DNA of 64,000 bases from Nocardioides alcanivorans (lineage in GTDB: Bacteria > Actinomycetota > Actinomycetes > Propionibacteriales > Nocardioidaceae): the NCBI RefSeq assembly GCF_021555175.1, contig NZ_JAKGRW010000009.1:124001-188000 (forward strand). The letters are read 5' to 3'. Position numbers and translations under genes: made by a program. This document shows, piece by piece, positions 9,436-17,365 of the stretch. The notes under the pieces are model-generated. The model had not been told where the DNA came from. It saw only the letters and a list, made by a program, of their open reading frames with translations, and made no database searches. Within the stretch, counting starts at the first letter, position 1. Each line of letters begins with the position of its first letter.

Positions 9436-10427
9436 GGCATGCTCACACAGAGCTTGCCGAAGGCGTCGCCGCTCAGCATCCGTCGGACCTGATCAGGTGC
9501 CCGGTCAAGCGGGACGGTGCTGTCCACGACGGGCGTCAACTGATGGCGTTCGACCAGGGCGACCAGCGCCGCGAACTCCTCCAGGGTGCCCATCGTCGAA
9601 CCGCTCACCGAGATCTCGCGGGCGAACAGCCTGGCCAGGTCGACCTCGGCGGTGAAGCCGGTGGAGGCGCCGCAGGTCACCACGCGGCCGCCCGGCGCCG
9701 TCGCCGCGAGCGAATGGCTGAACGTGGCGGGTCCGACCGTTTCGATCACCACATCGGCCAGCGCCGGAACCCGCTGCCCTGTCTCGAGCACCACGTCGGC
9801 GCCGAGCGCAAGGGCCTGCTCCCGCTTCTGAGCCGAACGAGACGTCACGATCACGTTGGCTCCGATCGCCTTCGCGACCATCACCGCCGCGGTCGCAACT
9901 CCGCCTCCGGCACCTTGGACCAGCAGGGTGTCGCCGGCGCGGAGCCGGCCCTTCGTGAAGAGCATCCGATAGGCGGTCAGCCACGAGGTCGGCAGTGAAG
10001 CCGCAGCCGACCAGGAGAGGTGGGCAGGCTTGTCGATGAGGTGGGTCGCGGGAACCGCGGCCGTTTCCGCGAGCAGGCCAGGGCCCACGTCGCTGAGCAA
10101 GGTCCCCTGCGCGACGGTGGTGCGCGGCCTTGCCGGATCCGAGGGACTGGCCGGTGCGACGGGGTAGACGATCACTTCGCGGCCGTCGACGACTCCTGCC
10201 GCATCGCTGCCGAGGATGCAGGGCCACGGACCGGGAAGCGGGGCGACGCCACGCAGCATCCACACGTCATGCATGTTGATCGCGGCTGCCCGTACGTCGA
10301 TCCGTGCCCAGCCCGCGGGCGGTTCAGGTGTGTCGTGTCGGCCGATGACCAGCGCGCCGGCGGGGTCGCTCGCAGACGGGGTGGTGACCGCGGCCGCGGA
10401 CATCTGGTGGGTCGTCGTGGGGCTCAT
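9432..10427 (-). CDS. Zinc-independent MDR oxidoreductase (quinone oxidoreductase-like)
   Basis: NADPH-dependent medium-chain dehydrogenase/reductase, 331 residues. The N-terminal GroES-like domain (INMHDVWMLRG, ILGSDAAGVV) lacks the Cys and His ligands of zinc alcohol dehydrogenases. The Rossmann part has GAGGGVATAAV, the quinone-oxidoreductase type of nucleotide loop. Start ATG at 10425-10427 is chosen because it overlaps the stop of the upstream metallo-hydrolase (ATGA); a longer frame upstream would overlap that gene. Candidate role: reduction of an enoyl or quinone-like intermediate. Confidence 0.8.
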   Translation of the reverse strand: MSPTTTHQMSAAAVTTPSASDPAGALVIGRHDTPEPPAGWARIDVRAAAINMHDVWMLRGVAPLPGPWPCILGSDAAGVVDGREVIVYPVAPASPSDPARPRTTVAQGTLLSDVGPGLLAETAAVPATHLIDKPAHLSWSAAASLPTSWLTAYRMLFTKGRLRAGDTLLVQGAGGGVATAAVMVAKAIGANVIVTSRSAQKREQALALGADVVLETGQRVPALADVVIETVGPATFSHSLAATAPGGRVVTCGASTGFTAEVDLARLFAREISVSGSTMGTLEEFAALVALVERHQLTPVVDSTVPLDRAPDQVRRMLSGDAFGKLCVSMP

Positions 10428-11422
10428 GGCTGGCCTTCCGGTCGGTGCTTGAGCAGGGAGTGGGTGTGGACGAGGGCGAATCGCTTGCTGTTGGTGCCCA
10501 TCGCGTCCCAGGGCTTGGCCCAGGACATCGAGGGAGCGACCTGCCATGCGTCAGCCGGTGCATCACCGAGCCCAGCGACCACGGACTGGGCTCGTTCCGC
10601 TTCCTCGGTGTGCCAGTCGACCAGTTCTCGGCAGCGACCTGCGAGGTCGGTGAACGGATACTGGTGCGCGGGGCACACGAGCCCGGCGTCGAGGCCAGCG
10701 ATCCGCTCCAGGGTGGCGAGCAGATCCCCGGTCGGGTCGTCGGAGGGAAGCGGGGCGAGCGCGAGCTGGGTGTGACCCTCCGGCATGAGGGTGTCGCCGG
10801 TGAAGACCACGCCCGCAGGGTGCAGATAGGCGGTGTGACCGCAGGTGTGGCCGGGCGTGTGCACGGCGCGGACGGTCACGTCGCCGAAGACGAGGTCGGT
10901 CTCCGGCTCGTTCAACAACCGCTGGACGACGAGGTCCTCGTGGTGCACGGCCACCTTGGTGGCTGCGACATACATCTCCTCGATGACGTCGGCCGGTGCC
11001 CCGGTCTGCCCGAGCACCGTCCGCAGCTGTTCGAGGAATCCTCCGCGTTCTCGCCGCTGCCCGAGGAAGTCGTCACGTGCGTGCATGACCAGGTCGGCCC
11101 CGGACACCTCCCGGATGCGGGCGGCGAGGCCGATGTGGTCAGGGTGGTTGTGGGTGAGCAGGACGGCGATGACGTCGCTGACCTGCTGGCGGATCTCGGT
11201 GAGGGCGTCATTCAAGGCGTCCCAGCACGTCGGGTGGTCATAGGCGGCATCGATGAGCACCAGCCCGTCGCTCGTCTCCACGGCGTACATGAAGACGGAT
11301 CGCAGCGGGGAGCCGGCCAGGGGAATGGTCAGGGCGTGAATGCCCTGACCGAGGTCGGTGGGCGGCGCCAGCTGCTTCTTCCGGTGAAACTCTGCGAGTC
11401 GGCCGAGCTGAGGTGTAGACAT
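10424..11422 (-). CDS. MBL-fold metallo-hydrolase
   Basis: Metallo-beta-lactamase-fold hydrolase of 332 residues with the zinc motif THNHPDHIG (HxHxDH) near residue 95, a later His in HTPGHTCGH and Asp in FTGDTLM. Members include glyoxalase II-like thioesterases and lactonases. The C-terminal part beyond about 240 is a helical extension. It is the first gene of a minus-strand operon divergent from an acyl-CoA ligase. Its own start is 70 bp from that ligase, with a shared dyad operator between. A CoA thioesterase or lactone hydrolase role would fit the context but is inference. Confidence 0.8.
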   Translation of the reverse strand: MSTPQLGRLAEFHRKKQLAPPTDLGQGIHALTIPLAGSPLRSVFMYAVETSDGLVLIDAAYDHPTCWDALNDALTEIRQQVSDVIAVLLTHNHPDHIGLAARIREVSGADLVMHARDDFLGQRRERGGFLEQLRTVLGQTGAPADVIEEMYVAATKVAVHHEDLVVQRLLNEPETDLVFGDVTVRAVHTPGHTCGHTAYLHPAGVVFTGDTLMPEGHTQLALAPLPSDDPTGDLLATLERIAGLDAGLVCPAHQYPFTDLAGRCRELVDWHTEEAERAQSVVAGLGDAPADAWQVAPSMSWAKPWDAMGTNSKRFALVHTHSLLKHRPEGQP

Positions 11423-11456
11423 CCGTTCGGGTTCCCCTCTATGGTTGACATGAACA

Positions 11457-11472
11457 TACCGAATGGTCGGAA
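11457..11472. promoter_or_regulatory. Candidate TetR-type operator, copy 1
   Basis: Dyad TACCGAATGGTCGGAA with symmetric TnCCGA/TCGGnA half-sites, in the 69-bp gap between the divergent metallo-hydrolase and ligase genes. A related site, TACCGTCTGGTCGGAA, occurs at 15249-15264 in front of the LLM gene. Flanks are also shared: AACA precedes both. A TTGACA hexamer lies at 11445-11450. Confidence 0.6.
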
Positions 11473-11491
11473 CTAAGTTCAAGGGGTTGGG

Positions 11492-13027
11492 ATGGCTGAG
11501 GAGATTCGCACCGGCTTTCGCCTGTGGGCGAGCGCCGAACCGGGCCTCACTGCCTTGATCGACGCGGACGATGAACGTCTCACCTATGGCGAGCTCTTCG
11601 CCGAGGTGAACCGCATCAGCCACGGATTCAAGGAGAACCACGGGTTGGTCGAGGGGGACACCGTCGCCTGCGTGATGTCCAACTCCGTTGGAATGGTGGC
11701 GCTCTATCTGGCAGCCATGCAGAGCGGCCTCTACCTGGTCACGATCAACTACCACCTGACCCGTCACGAGATCGAACACATCCTCCGTGACAGTGCAGCC
11801 AAGCTCGCGGTCTGCTCGGCCCGGGCGGAGGAGGCGGTGGTCGCAGCAGCGGATGGCGTGCCGGTCGTCGTCGACGGCGACCCCGCGCATGGCGGCCTGC
11901 CCTGGTCGTCGCTGACCGTCGGTATGCCGGAGACTTCGCCGGAGGACGTCCCTGCCGGCTCCCTGATGATGTACACCTCCGGCACCACGGGTCGGCCCAA
12001 GGGAGTCCGCCGTCCGCTCTCCGGTGCCACGGCCGACGAGGGCGCCAAGACCTATCTGTGGCTCTTCAACGAGTTCGGCATGGAGCGCTCCGCCTTCGCT
12101 GCGTGGCTCGTGTCCGCGCCGCTCTACCACTCCGCCAACATCACGCCGGCGATGGGCGCGCTCCACGCCGGCGGCACGCTGGTGTTGATGGAGGGCTGGT
12201 CTCCCGAAGGCTTCCTGGAGCGCGTCGAGAAGCAGCGCGTCACCGGCACCAGCATGGTGCCGACCCACTTCCACCGCCTGCTGCAACTGCCCGAAGAGGT
12301 CCGCGCCAACGCGCGAGTGGACTCGCTCGAGTACGTGATCCATGGGGCGGCGCCCTGTCCCCTGGAGGTCAAGCAGCGGATCATGGACTGGTTCGGCCCC
12401 GTGGTCTACGAGTACTACGGATCCACCGAGGTCGGCACCACCATCGCTCGCCCGCACGAGTGGCTGGCCCATCCGGGCACGGTGGGGCGGGCCGCCTCCA
12501 TCTCCACCCTCAAGATCCTCGACGCCGACGGCGTCGAAGTGCCCACCGGCGAGTCGGGCATCGTCTACATGCGGCAGGGCGACGATGTCGTCGGCTATCA
12601 CAACGACCCGGAGAAGACTGCGGGTTCGCGGCGCGACGGCCTGCTCACGGTCTGGGACATCGGCCACGTCGACGAGGACGGGTTCCTCTACATCACCGGC
12701 CGCGCCAGCGAGATGATCCTGGTCGGCGGCGTCAACGTCTATCCGGCCGAGATCGAAGCTGTGCTGCTCTCGCATCCATTGGTCGCCGATGCCGGGGTCG
12801 TCTCCCGTCCCGACGCGGATCTCGGTGAGGTCCCGGTGGCGCACATCGCCCTCGTCCCCCAAGGGATCGGCATCGAGGCCGCCCTGACGGATCTGCGTCA
12901 GCACCTGGCTGAGCGGCTGGCTGCCGCCAAGCGGCCGCATGACTACGTCGTGCACGAACAATTGCCACGAGACCCGAACGGCAAGCTCTACAAGTCGCGA
13001 CTGCACGATGCCCTGGAGGTGGGCTGA
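11492..13027 (+). CDS. Acyl-CoA synthetase / AMP-dependent ligase 3
   Basis: Adenylate-forming acyl-CoA ligase, 511 residues. P-loop YTSGTTGRPKG, then YYGSTE, VWDIGHVDEDGFLYITGR and the C-terminal PNGKLYKSR with the catalytic Lys. It is more divergent from ligases 1 and 2 than they are from each other, for example having VWDIG where most have TGDIG. First gene of the plus-strand unit that continues with the two acyl-CoA dehydrogenases 2 bp downstream, so it probably supplies their substrate. A dyad operator sits just upstream. Confidence 0.9.
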   Translation: MAEEIRTGFRLWASAEPGLTALIDADDERLTYGELFAEVNRISHGFKENHGLVEGDTVACVMSNSVGMVALYLAAMQSGLYLVTINYHLTRHEIEHILRDSAAKLAVCSARAEEAVVAAADGVPVVVDGDPAHGGLPWSSLTVGMPETSPEDVPAGSLMMYTSGTTGRPKGVRRPLSGATADEGAKTYLWLFNEFGMERSAFAAWLVSAPLYHSANITPAMGALHAGGTLVLMEGWSPEGFLERVEKQRVTGTSMVPTHFHRLLQLPEEVRANARVDSLEYVIHGAAPCPLEVKQRIMDWFGPVVYEYYGSTEVGTTIARPHEWLAHPGTVGRAASISTLKILDADGVEVPTGESGIVYMRQGDDVVGYHNDPEKTAGSRRDGLLTVWDIGHVDEDGFLYITGRASEMILVGGVNVYPAEIEAVLLSHPLVADAGVVSRPDADLGEVPVAHIALVPQGIGIEAALTDLRQHLAERLAAAKRPHDYVVHEQLPRDPNGKLYKSRLHDALEVG

Positions 13028-13029
13028 GG

Positions 13030-14181
13030 ATGGACTTCGAGGACACTCGCGAGGAACTGGCGTTCCGGCAGGAGGCGGCAGCCTGGATCGAGCAGGCCCT
13101 GGCCGACATCCCGGAGCAGGAATCCCTGCCCCAGGCCGAGCGCGAGGAGTGGTCGCGGATCTGGCAGGACCGACTCTCGGCCGGTGGCTGGGTGGGGCTC
13201 TCCTGGCCGACCGAGCACGGTGGCCGGGGACTGGACGCGCTCTCCCAAGCGATCTTCAACGAGGAGTGCGCCCGTCGCGGTGCGCCGTATCCCCTCAACG
13301 GCGTCGGCATGATGCTGGCTGGACCGACCATCCTCGCGCACGGCGACGCGGCGCAGCAGGCCCGCTACCTGCCACCGATCCTGGCCGGCGAGGAGTACTG
13401 GTGCCAGGGGTTCAGTGAGCCAGGTTCCGGTTCTGACCTGGCCAGCCTGCGCACCTCGGCCGTCAAGGTCGATGGCGGCTGGCTGGTCAACGGTTCGAAG
13501 ATCTGGACCTCCAACGCCCACCATGCGTCCAAGTGCATGCTCCTGGTCCGCACCGACGGTGAGGCGTCCAAGCACAAGGGCATCAGCTATCTCCTGGCAG
13601 ACATGGACAAGTTCCAGGTCAGCCCGTTGACGATGATCAACGGCGACCAGGAGTTCAACGAGATGTTCCTCGATGACGTCTTCGTCGCCGACGAGGATGT
13701 GCTCGGTGGCCTCGGCAACGGCTGGAGTGTCGCACTGACCACGCTGGCCTTCGAGCGCGGCAGCATGGCCCTGAACCTGTGGGTCTGGGCCCGCGAAGCC
13801 GTCGACCGGGTGATCGACATCGCCGTGGAGAAGGGGGCCACCGAGGACCAGGCCGTCATCGATGCCGTCGGAGACCTGCACTGCACCGCTGAGGCGGTGC
13901 GTGTCGGCTCGATGCGCATGGTGGGGGAGACCCGCTCCGGTGGGGTCCCCGGGCCGGAGACCTCGGCGCTGAAGAGTCTGTGGGCCTCGGTGGTCCAGAA
14001 CGCGAACCGTCTCGCGGTGCAGCTCGACGGCACCGCCGGCGTGCTGATGGACGACGAGGCTGCCGCTGCCCGGATGCGTCGTTATCTCCGGGCGCGCGCC
14101 CACACCATCGAGGGCGGTTCCGAAGAAGTCCAGAAGTCGATCCTGGCGGAGCGGGTCCTCGACCTGCCCCGCTCGCGCTGA
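13030..14181 (+). CDS. Acyl-CoA dehydrogenase, long subunit
   Basis: FAD-dependent alpha,beta-desaturation of an acyl-CoA. 383 residues with the FAD/substrate motif WCQGFSEPGSGSDLASLRT near 125-143 and, near the C-terminus, TIEGGSEEVQKSILAERVL, where the Glu of IEGG aligns with the catalytic base of MCAD-type enzymes. It is followed after 13 bp by a shorter acyl-CoA dehydrogenase. Such adjacent unequal pairs in steroid-degrading actinobacteria form alpha2-beta2 enzymes in which only one subunit carries the base, so this is the probable catalytic subunit. Confidence 0.88.
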   Translation: MDFEDTREELAFRQEAAAWIEQALADIPEQESLPQAEREEWSRIWQDRLSAGGWVGLSWPTEHGGRGLDALSQAIFNEECARRGAPYPLNGVGMMLAGPTILAHGDAAQQARYLPPILAGEEYWCQGFSEPGSGSDLASLRTSAVKVDGGWLVNGSKIWTSNAHHASKCMLLVRTDGEASKHKGISYLLADMDKFQVSPLTMINGDQEFNEMFLDDVFVADEDVLGGLGNGWSVALTTLAFERGSMALNLWVWAREAVDRVIDIAVEKGATEDQAVIDAVGDLHCTAEAVRVGSMRMVGETRSGGVPGPETSALKSLWASVVQNANRLAVQLDGTAGVLMDDEAAAARMRRYLRARAHTIEGGSEEVQKSILAERVLDLPRSR

Positions 14182-14194
14182 GTGGAGGCAGTCG

Positions 14195-15205
14195 ATGAGA
14201 GCAACGTTCACGCAGGAGCAGTCCGACATAGCCAAGACCGTCAAGGCCATGGCAGAAGGGTCCCGTCCCGGCACGCGGACCGCGTTGGACGTGGGTTGGC
14301 AGGCTCCCGAGGTCGATGCCGCGCTGCTCGCTGACTTCAGCGTGCTCGGCGTACCCGAGTCGGCCGGCGGGGTCGGCTCCAGCCTGGTGGACCTGGCCGT
14401 CGCCGTCGAGGCGCTCGGTCAGGGCTTGGCCCCTTCGGCCTTCCCGGCCCACGCTGCGGCCATCCAACTGGCGGTGGAGTCCGGGAGTGACTTGGCGCCC
14501 GCGCTCGACGGAAGCCAGCGCTGGGTTCCCGCGGTCGACGAGCCCGGCGTGGCCGGGTGGCTCGACCTGGTCGGCACTGCGGCCGCCCCGGTCACCAAGA
14601 CCTTGGTCCCGTACGTCGAGGGTGCCGAGGCCGTGGTCACCCTCGGTGTCGACGGCCTCACCATCGGTGTTCCCGCGGCAGTGCGCGAACGGGTCTCCTT
14701 CGACCCGTCCCGGCCGCTTGCCGACATCACCTCGGCTCCTGGGCAGGCGCTGTCTGCCGGGCGAGGTGTCCAACGAGCCACCTTGGTCGCGGCTGCCGAA
14801 CTCTGTGGCGTGGCCCAGGGCGCGATCGCGCTGGCCGGTGGCCATGCCCGGACGCGGCAGCAGTTCGGTCGGGTGATCGGCTCCTTCCAGGGAGTGGCCT
14901 TCCAGCTGGCCGAGGCGGTTGCCCTTGCCAAGGCAGGGTGGGATCTCACCCTGCACGCTGCTTGGGCCGTCGAGAACGACAGGGACGAGGCCGAGATGCA
15001 GGTGCACGCGGCCAAGGCCGCAGCGGGGAAGGCTGCTGTCTTCGCCGCCGAGCGCTGCATCCAGGTGCACGGGGGGATGGGCATCACGATGGAGGCCGAC
15101 CCCCACCTGTTCCTGCGGCGGGCCATGGTGCTCGACAACTGGCTGGGCAGCTCCGCCTGGCACCGTCGCCGCGCCGGCGCCCTGCGCATCGCAGCTCGAA
15201 GCTGA
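14195..15205 (+). CDS. Acyl-CoA dehydrogenase, short subunit
   Basis: 336-residue acyl-CoA dehydrogenase-fold protein, shorter than the usual 380-400. The C-terminal FAD segment QVHGGMGITMEADPHLFLRR is present, and RTRQQFGRVIGSFQ is the conserved helix that binds FAD from the neighbouring subunit. The SEP..GSD segment is not recognisable and the base-bearing EG motif is absent. This suggests a partner subunit to the gene just upstream rather than a free-standing enzyme, by analogy with FadE26/27 and ChsE1/E2. Confidence 0.85.
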   Translation: MRATFTQEQSDIAKTVKAMAEGSRPGTRTALDVGWQAPEVDAALLADFSVLGVPESAGGVGSSLVDLAVAVEALGQGLAPSAFPAHAAAIQLAVESGSDLAPALDGSQRWVPAVDEPGVAGWLDLVGTAAAPVTKTLVPYVEGAEAVVTLGVDGLTIGVPAAVRERVSFDPSRPLADITSAPGQALSAGRGVQRATLVAAAELCGVAQGAIALAGGHARTRQQFGRVIGSFQGVAFQLAEAVALAKAGWDLTLHAAWAVENDRDEAEMQVHAAKAAAGKAAVFAAERCIQVHGGMGITMEADPHLFLRRAMVLDNWLGSSAWHRRRAGALRIAARS

Positions 15206-15248
15206 TCCATCACGAACCGCTTGCCGGGGGATCCCTCGGCAGTTAACA

Positions 15249-15264
15249 TACCGTCTGGTCGGAA
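15249..15264. promoter_or_regulatory. Candidate TetR-type operator, copy 2
   Basis: TACCGTCTGGTCGGAA, matching 13 of 16 positions of the dyad at 11457-11472, with the same AACA flank. It lies 15-30 bases upstream of the GTG start of the first LLM gene, in the 73-bp gap after the dehydrogenase pair. It marks a second transcription unit under the same control. Confidence 0.6.
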
Positions 15265-15278
15265 TAAAGGAGAACCCA

Positions 15279-16367
15279 GTGAAGTTCGGAATCATGAACC
15301 TGTTCCCGGTTGCCGAAGGGGGCTCAGACCACCAGGTCCTGCGTGACACCCTCGACGAGATCCAGTTCGCCGATGAGCTGGGCTTCGACTCGGTCTGGCT
15401 CGCCGAGCACCACTTCTCCAAGTACGGCATCCTCGGGAGCCCGCTCAACTTCGGCATGGCGGTGGCCGAGCGGACCAAGCGGATCACCATCGGCACTGCC
15501 GTCCTGGTGATCCCCCTGCACAATCCGCTGCGTCTCGCCGAGGACATCGCGGCCCTCGACGTCCTCTCCCAGGGACGCGTGACCATCGGGGTGGGCCGTG
15601 GCTACGCGCCGATCGAGTTCGCCGGCTTCGACGTTCCGCTCGGCGAGTCCAAGGCCCGCTACAAGGAGACGCTGGAGATCGTCCGGTTGGCCCTGAGCCA
15701 GGAGAACTTCTCCTACGACGGCGAGTTCTACCAGTACGAGAACATGACGACGTACCCGCGACCGCACACCCCTGGCGGTCCCCGCATCCTGCAGGGCACG
15801 GTCTCCCCGGAGAACTTCACCGAACGCGGCACCATCGGTGACCCGATCATCACCTCGCCCAACTTCACGCCGCTGGGGCTGATGAAGAAGAACTTCGACC
15901 TCTACCGTTCGGCCATGGAGGCGAACGGACATGACATCGCGAACTTCGACCTGCCGTTCATGCAGCAGGTCTGGTGCGGGGACAGCAGGCAGGGGCTGAC
16001 CGAGGCGGCCCAAGCCGCACTCAACTACTACAAGTCGGTCGGCAAGATCATCCCCGGCTCGAGCGAGGCGGTCGAGCAGGAGCGCAGCTACTACGAGGCG
16101 GTCGCCAAGAACATCGATCTGCTGACCCTGGAACAAACCCTCACCCACGGCGGAAACTTCGGCTCGTCCCAACAGGTGATCGAGACCATCGAGAAGCTCC
16201 AGGAGCAGCTCGGCATCAACCACTACATCGGTTGGCTGCGGATCCCCACCCTGGATCGCAAGGAGGCGCTGCGCTCGATGGAGGAGTTCGCCACCGAGGT
16301 GATTCCGCACTTCCGTGCCAAGGAAGGTGCCGTGGAGGCGGACTCGGTCGGAGCTGTTGCAGGGTGA
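15279..16367 (+). CDS. LLM-class flavin-dependent oxidoreductase 1
   Basis: Bacterial luciferase-like (TIM-barrel) oxidoreductase, 362 residues, using FMN or F420. Typical segments: MKFGIMNLF strand, ADELGFDSVWLAEHHF, ITIGTAVLVIPLHNPLRLAE and LDVLSQGRVTIGVGRGY. The GTG start is chosen because AAAGGAGA lies 6-8 bases before it. Some family members are F420-dependent reductases, others FMNH2-dependent monooxygenases; the sequence alone does not separate these here. It overlaps the next LLM gene by 4 bp. Confidence 0.85.
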   Translation: MKFGIMNLFPVAEGGSDHQVLRDTLDEIQFADELGFDSVWLAEHHFSKYGILGSPLNFGMAVAERTKRITIGTAVLVIPLHNPLRLAEDIAALDVLSQGRVTIGVGRGYAPIEFAGFDVPLGESKARYKETLEIVRLALSQENFSYDGEFYQYENMTTYPRPHTPGGPRILQGTVSPENFTERGTIGDPIITSPNFTPLGLMKKNFDLYRSAMEANGHDIANFDLPFMQQVWCGDSRQGLTEAAQAALNYYKSVGKIIPGSSEAVEQERSYYEAVAKNIDLLTLEQTLTHGGNFGSSQQVIETIEKLQEQLGINHYIGWLRIPTLDRKEALRSMEEFATEVIPHFRAKEGAVEADSVGAVAG

Positions 16368-17365
16368 AGACCAGTCTCTTCCTGAGCGCGCAGTTCGACG
16401 CCGACGCCGACGTCGCCCAGGGCATCGACGACGTCCTCGCCCAGGCCAATGCCGCAGAGCAGGGTGGCTTCCACACGCTCTTCCTGGGCCACCACTACCT
16501 GGCACAGTCGGCCTTCCTCCAGCCGATCCCGTTGGCCGCCTATCTGGCGCGAGAGACCAACCGGGTGCGCCTCGGGTTCGGCGTGCTCCTGGCACCGTTG
16601 CTCAACCCGGTCGCCCTCGCCGAGGAACTCGCCACCCTCGACGTGCTCAGCAACGGACGCCTCACGGTCGGCATGGGTGCCGGATACCGCAGGCGTGAGA
16701 CCGAGGCGTTCGGCGTCGCCTGGCCCGATCGCCTGGTGCGGTTGCGGGAGTACGTCCCGATCCTGCAGAAGTTGTGGGCTGGCGAAGCGCTCGACCTCGA
16801 GGGCAGCTGGGGAAAGGTGCCCAACGCCTCGCTCGCCCTGCGCCCGGCACAGGCGGGCGGACCTCCGGTGTGGATCGGCGCCTTCGCTGAGCCCGCCATC
16901 CGCCGCGCTGCACGACTCGGCTGTTCCTGGCTGATCGGCCCCAAGGGCGGCACCGGTGAACTCGCTGCCAACCTGGCGCTCTATCGCGAGACCCTGGCTG
17001 AGCACGGTCACAGCGCCGAACGGGCCTACCCGATGAGCCGCGAAGCGTTCGTCGCCGACACCCATGAGGCCGCCGTCGCCGGAATCCGGCCGCACCTGCA
17101 GCGGCAGTACGCCGGCTACAAGTCCTGGGACGACGCCCAGTCCATCGACCTCGAGCGCTACATCGAGGAGGACTGCCTGGTGGGCACCCCCGACGAGATC
17201 GTCGCCAAGCTCCGCCACTGGGAGGCCGAACTCGGCATCACCGAGGTGGCGCTGCGGCTCCAGTTCGTCGGCGCCAGCCAGGACGAGGCCATGGACCAGA
17301 TAGCCCGCTTCGGCGCAGACGTCGTTCCGCACCTCGCAGAGCAGGATTCAGGAGGCACTCGATGA
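16364..17365 (+). CDS. LLM-class flavin-dependent oxidoreductase 2
   Basis: 333-residue luciferase-like oxidoreductase translated from a GTG that overlaps the stop of LLM 1 (GTGA). LGFGVLLAPLLNPVALAEE and LDVLSNGRLTVGMGAGY are the family core. It differs clearly from LLM 1, so the two could be unequal subunits, as in luciferase LuxA/LuxB, or separate enzymes. The tight coupling favours a joint function. Its stop overlaps ligase 4 by ATGA. Confidence 0.85.
   Translation: MKTSLFLSAQFDADADVAQGIDDVLAQANAAEQGGFHTLFLGHHYLAQSAFLQPIPLAAYLARETNRVRLGFGVLLAPLLNPVALAEELATLDVLSNGRLTVGMGAGYRRRETEAFGVAWPDRLVRLREYVPILQKLWAGEALDLEGSWGKVPNASLALRPAQAGGPPVWIGAFAEPAIRRAARLGCSWLIGPKGGTGELAANLALYRETLAEHGHSAERAYPMSREAFVADTHEAAVAGIRPHLQRQYAGYKSWDDAQSIDLERYIEEDCLVGTPDEIVAKLRHWEAELGITEVALRLQFVGASQDEAMDQIARFGADVVPHLAEQDSGGTR

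Noticed and set aside
10424..13006. An 860-residue minus-strand protein
   Set aside because: Only its last 332 residues (the MBL hydrolase) are real; the rest is the antisense of acyl-CoA ligase 3 and crosses the divergent promoter.
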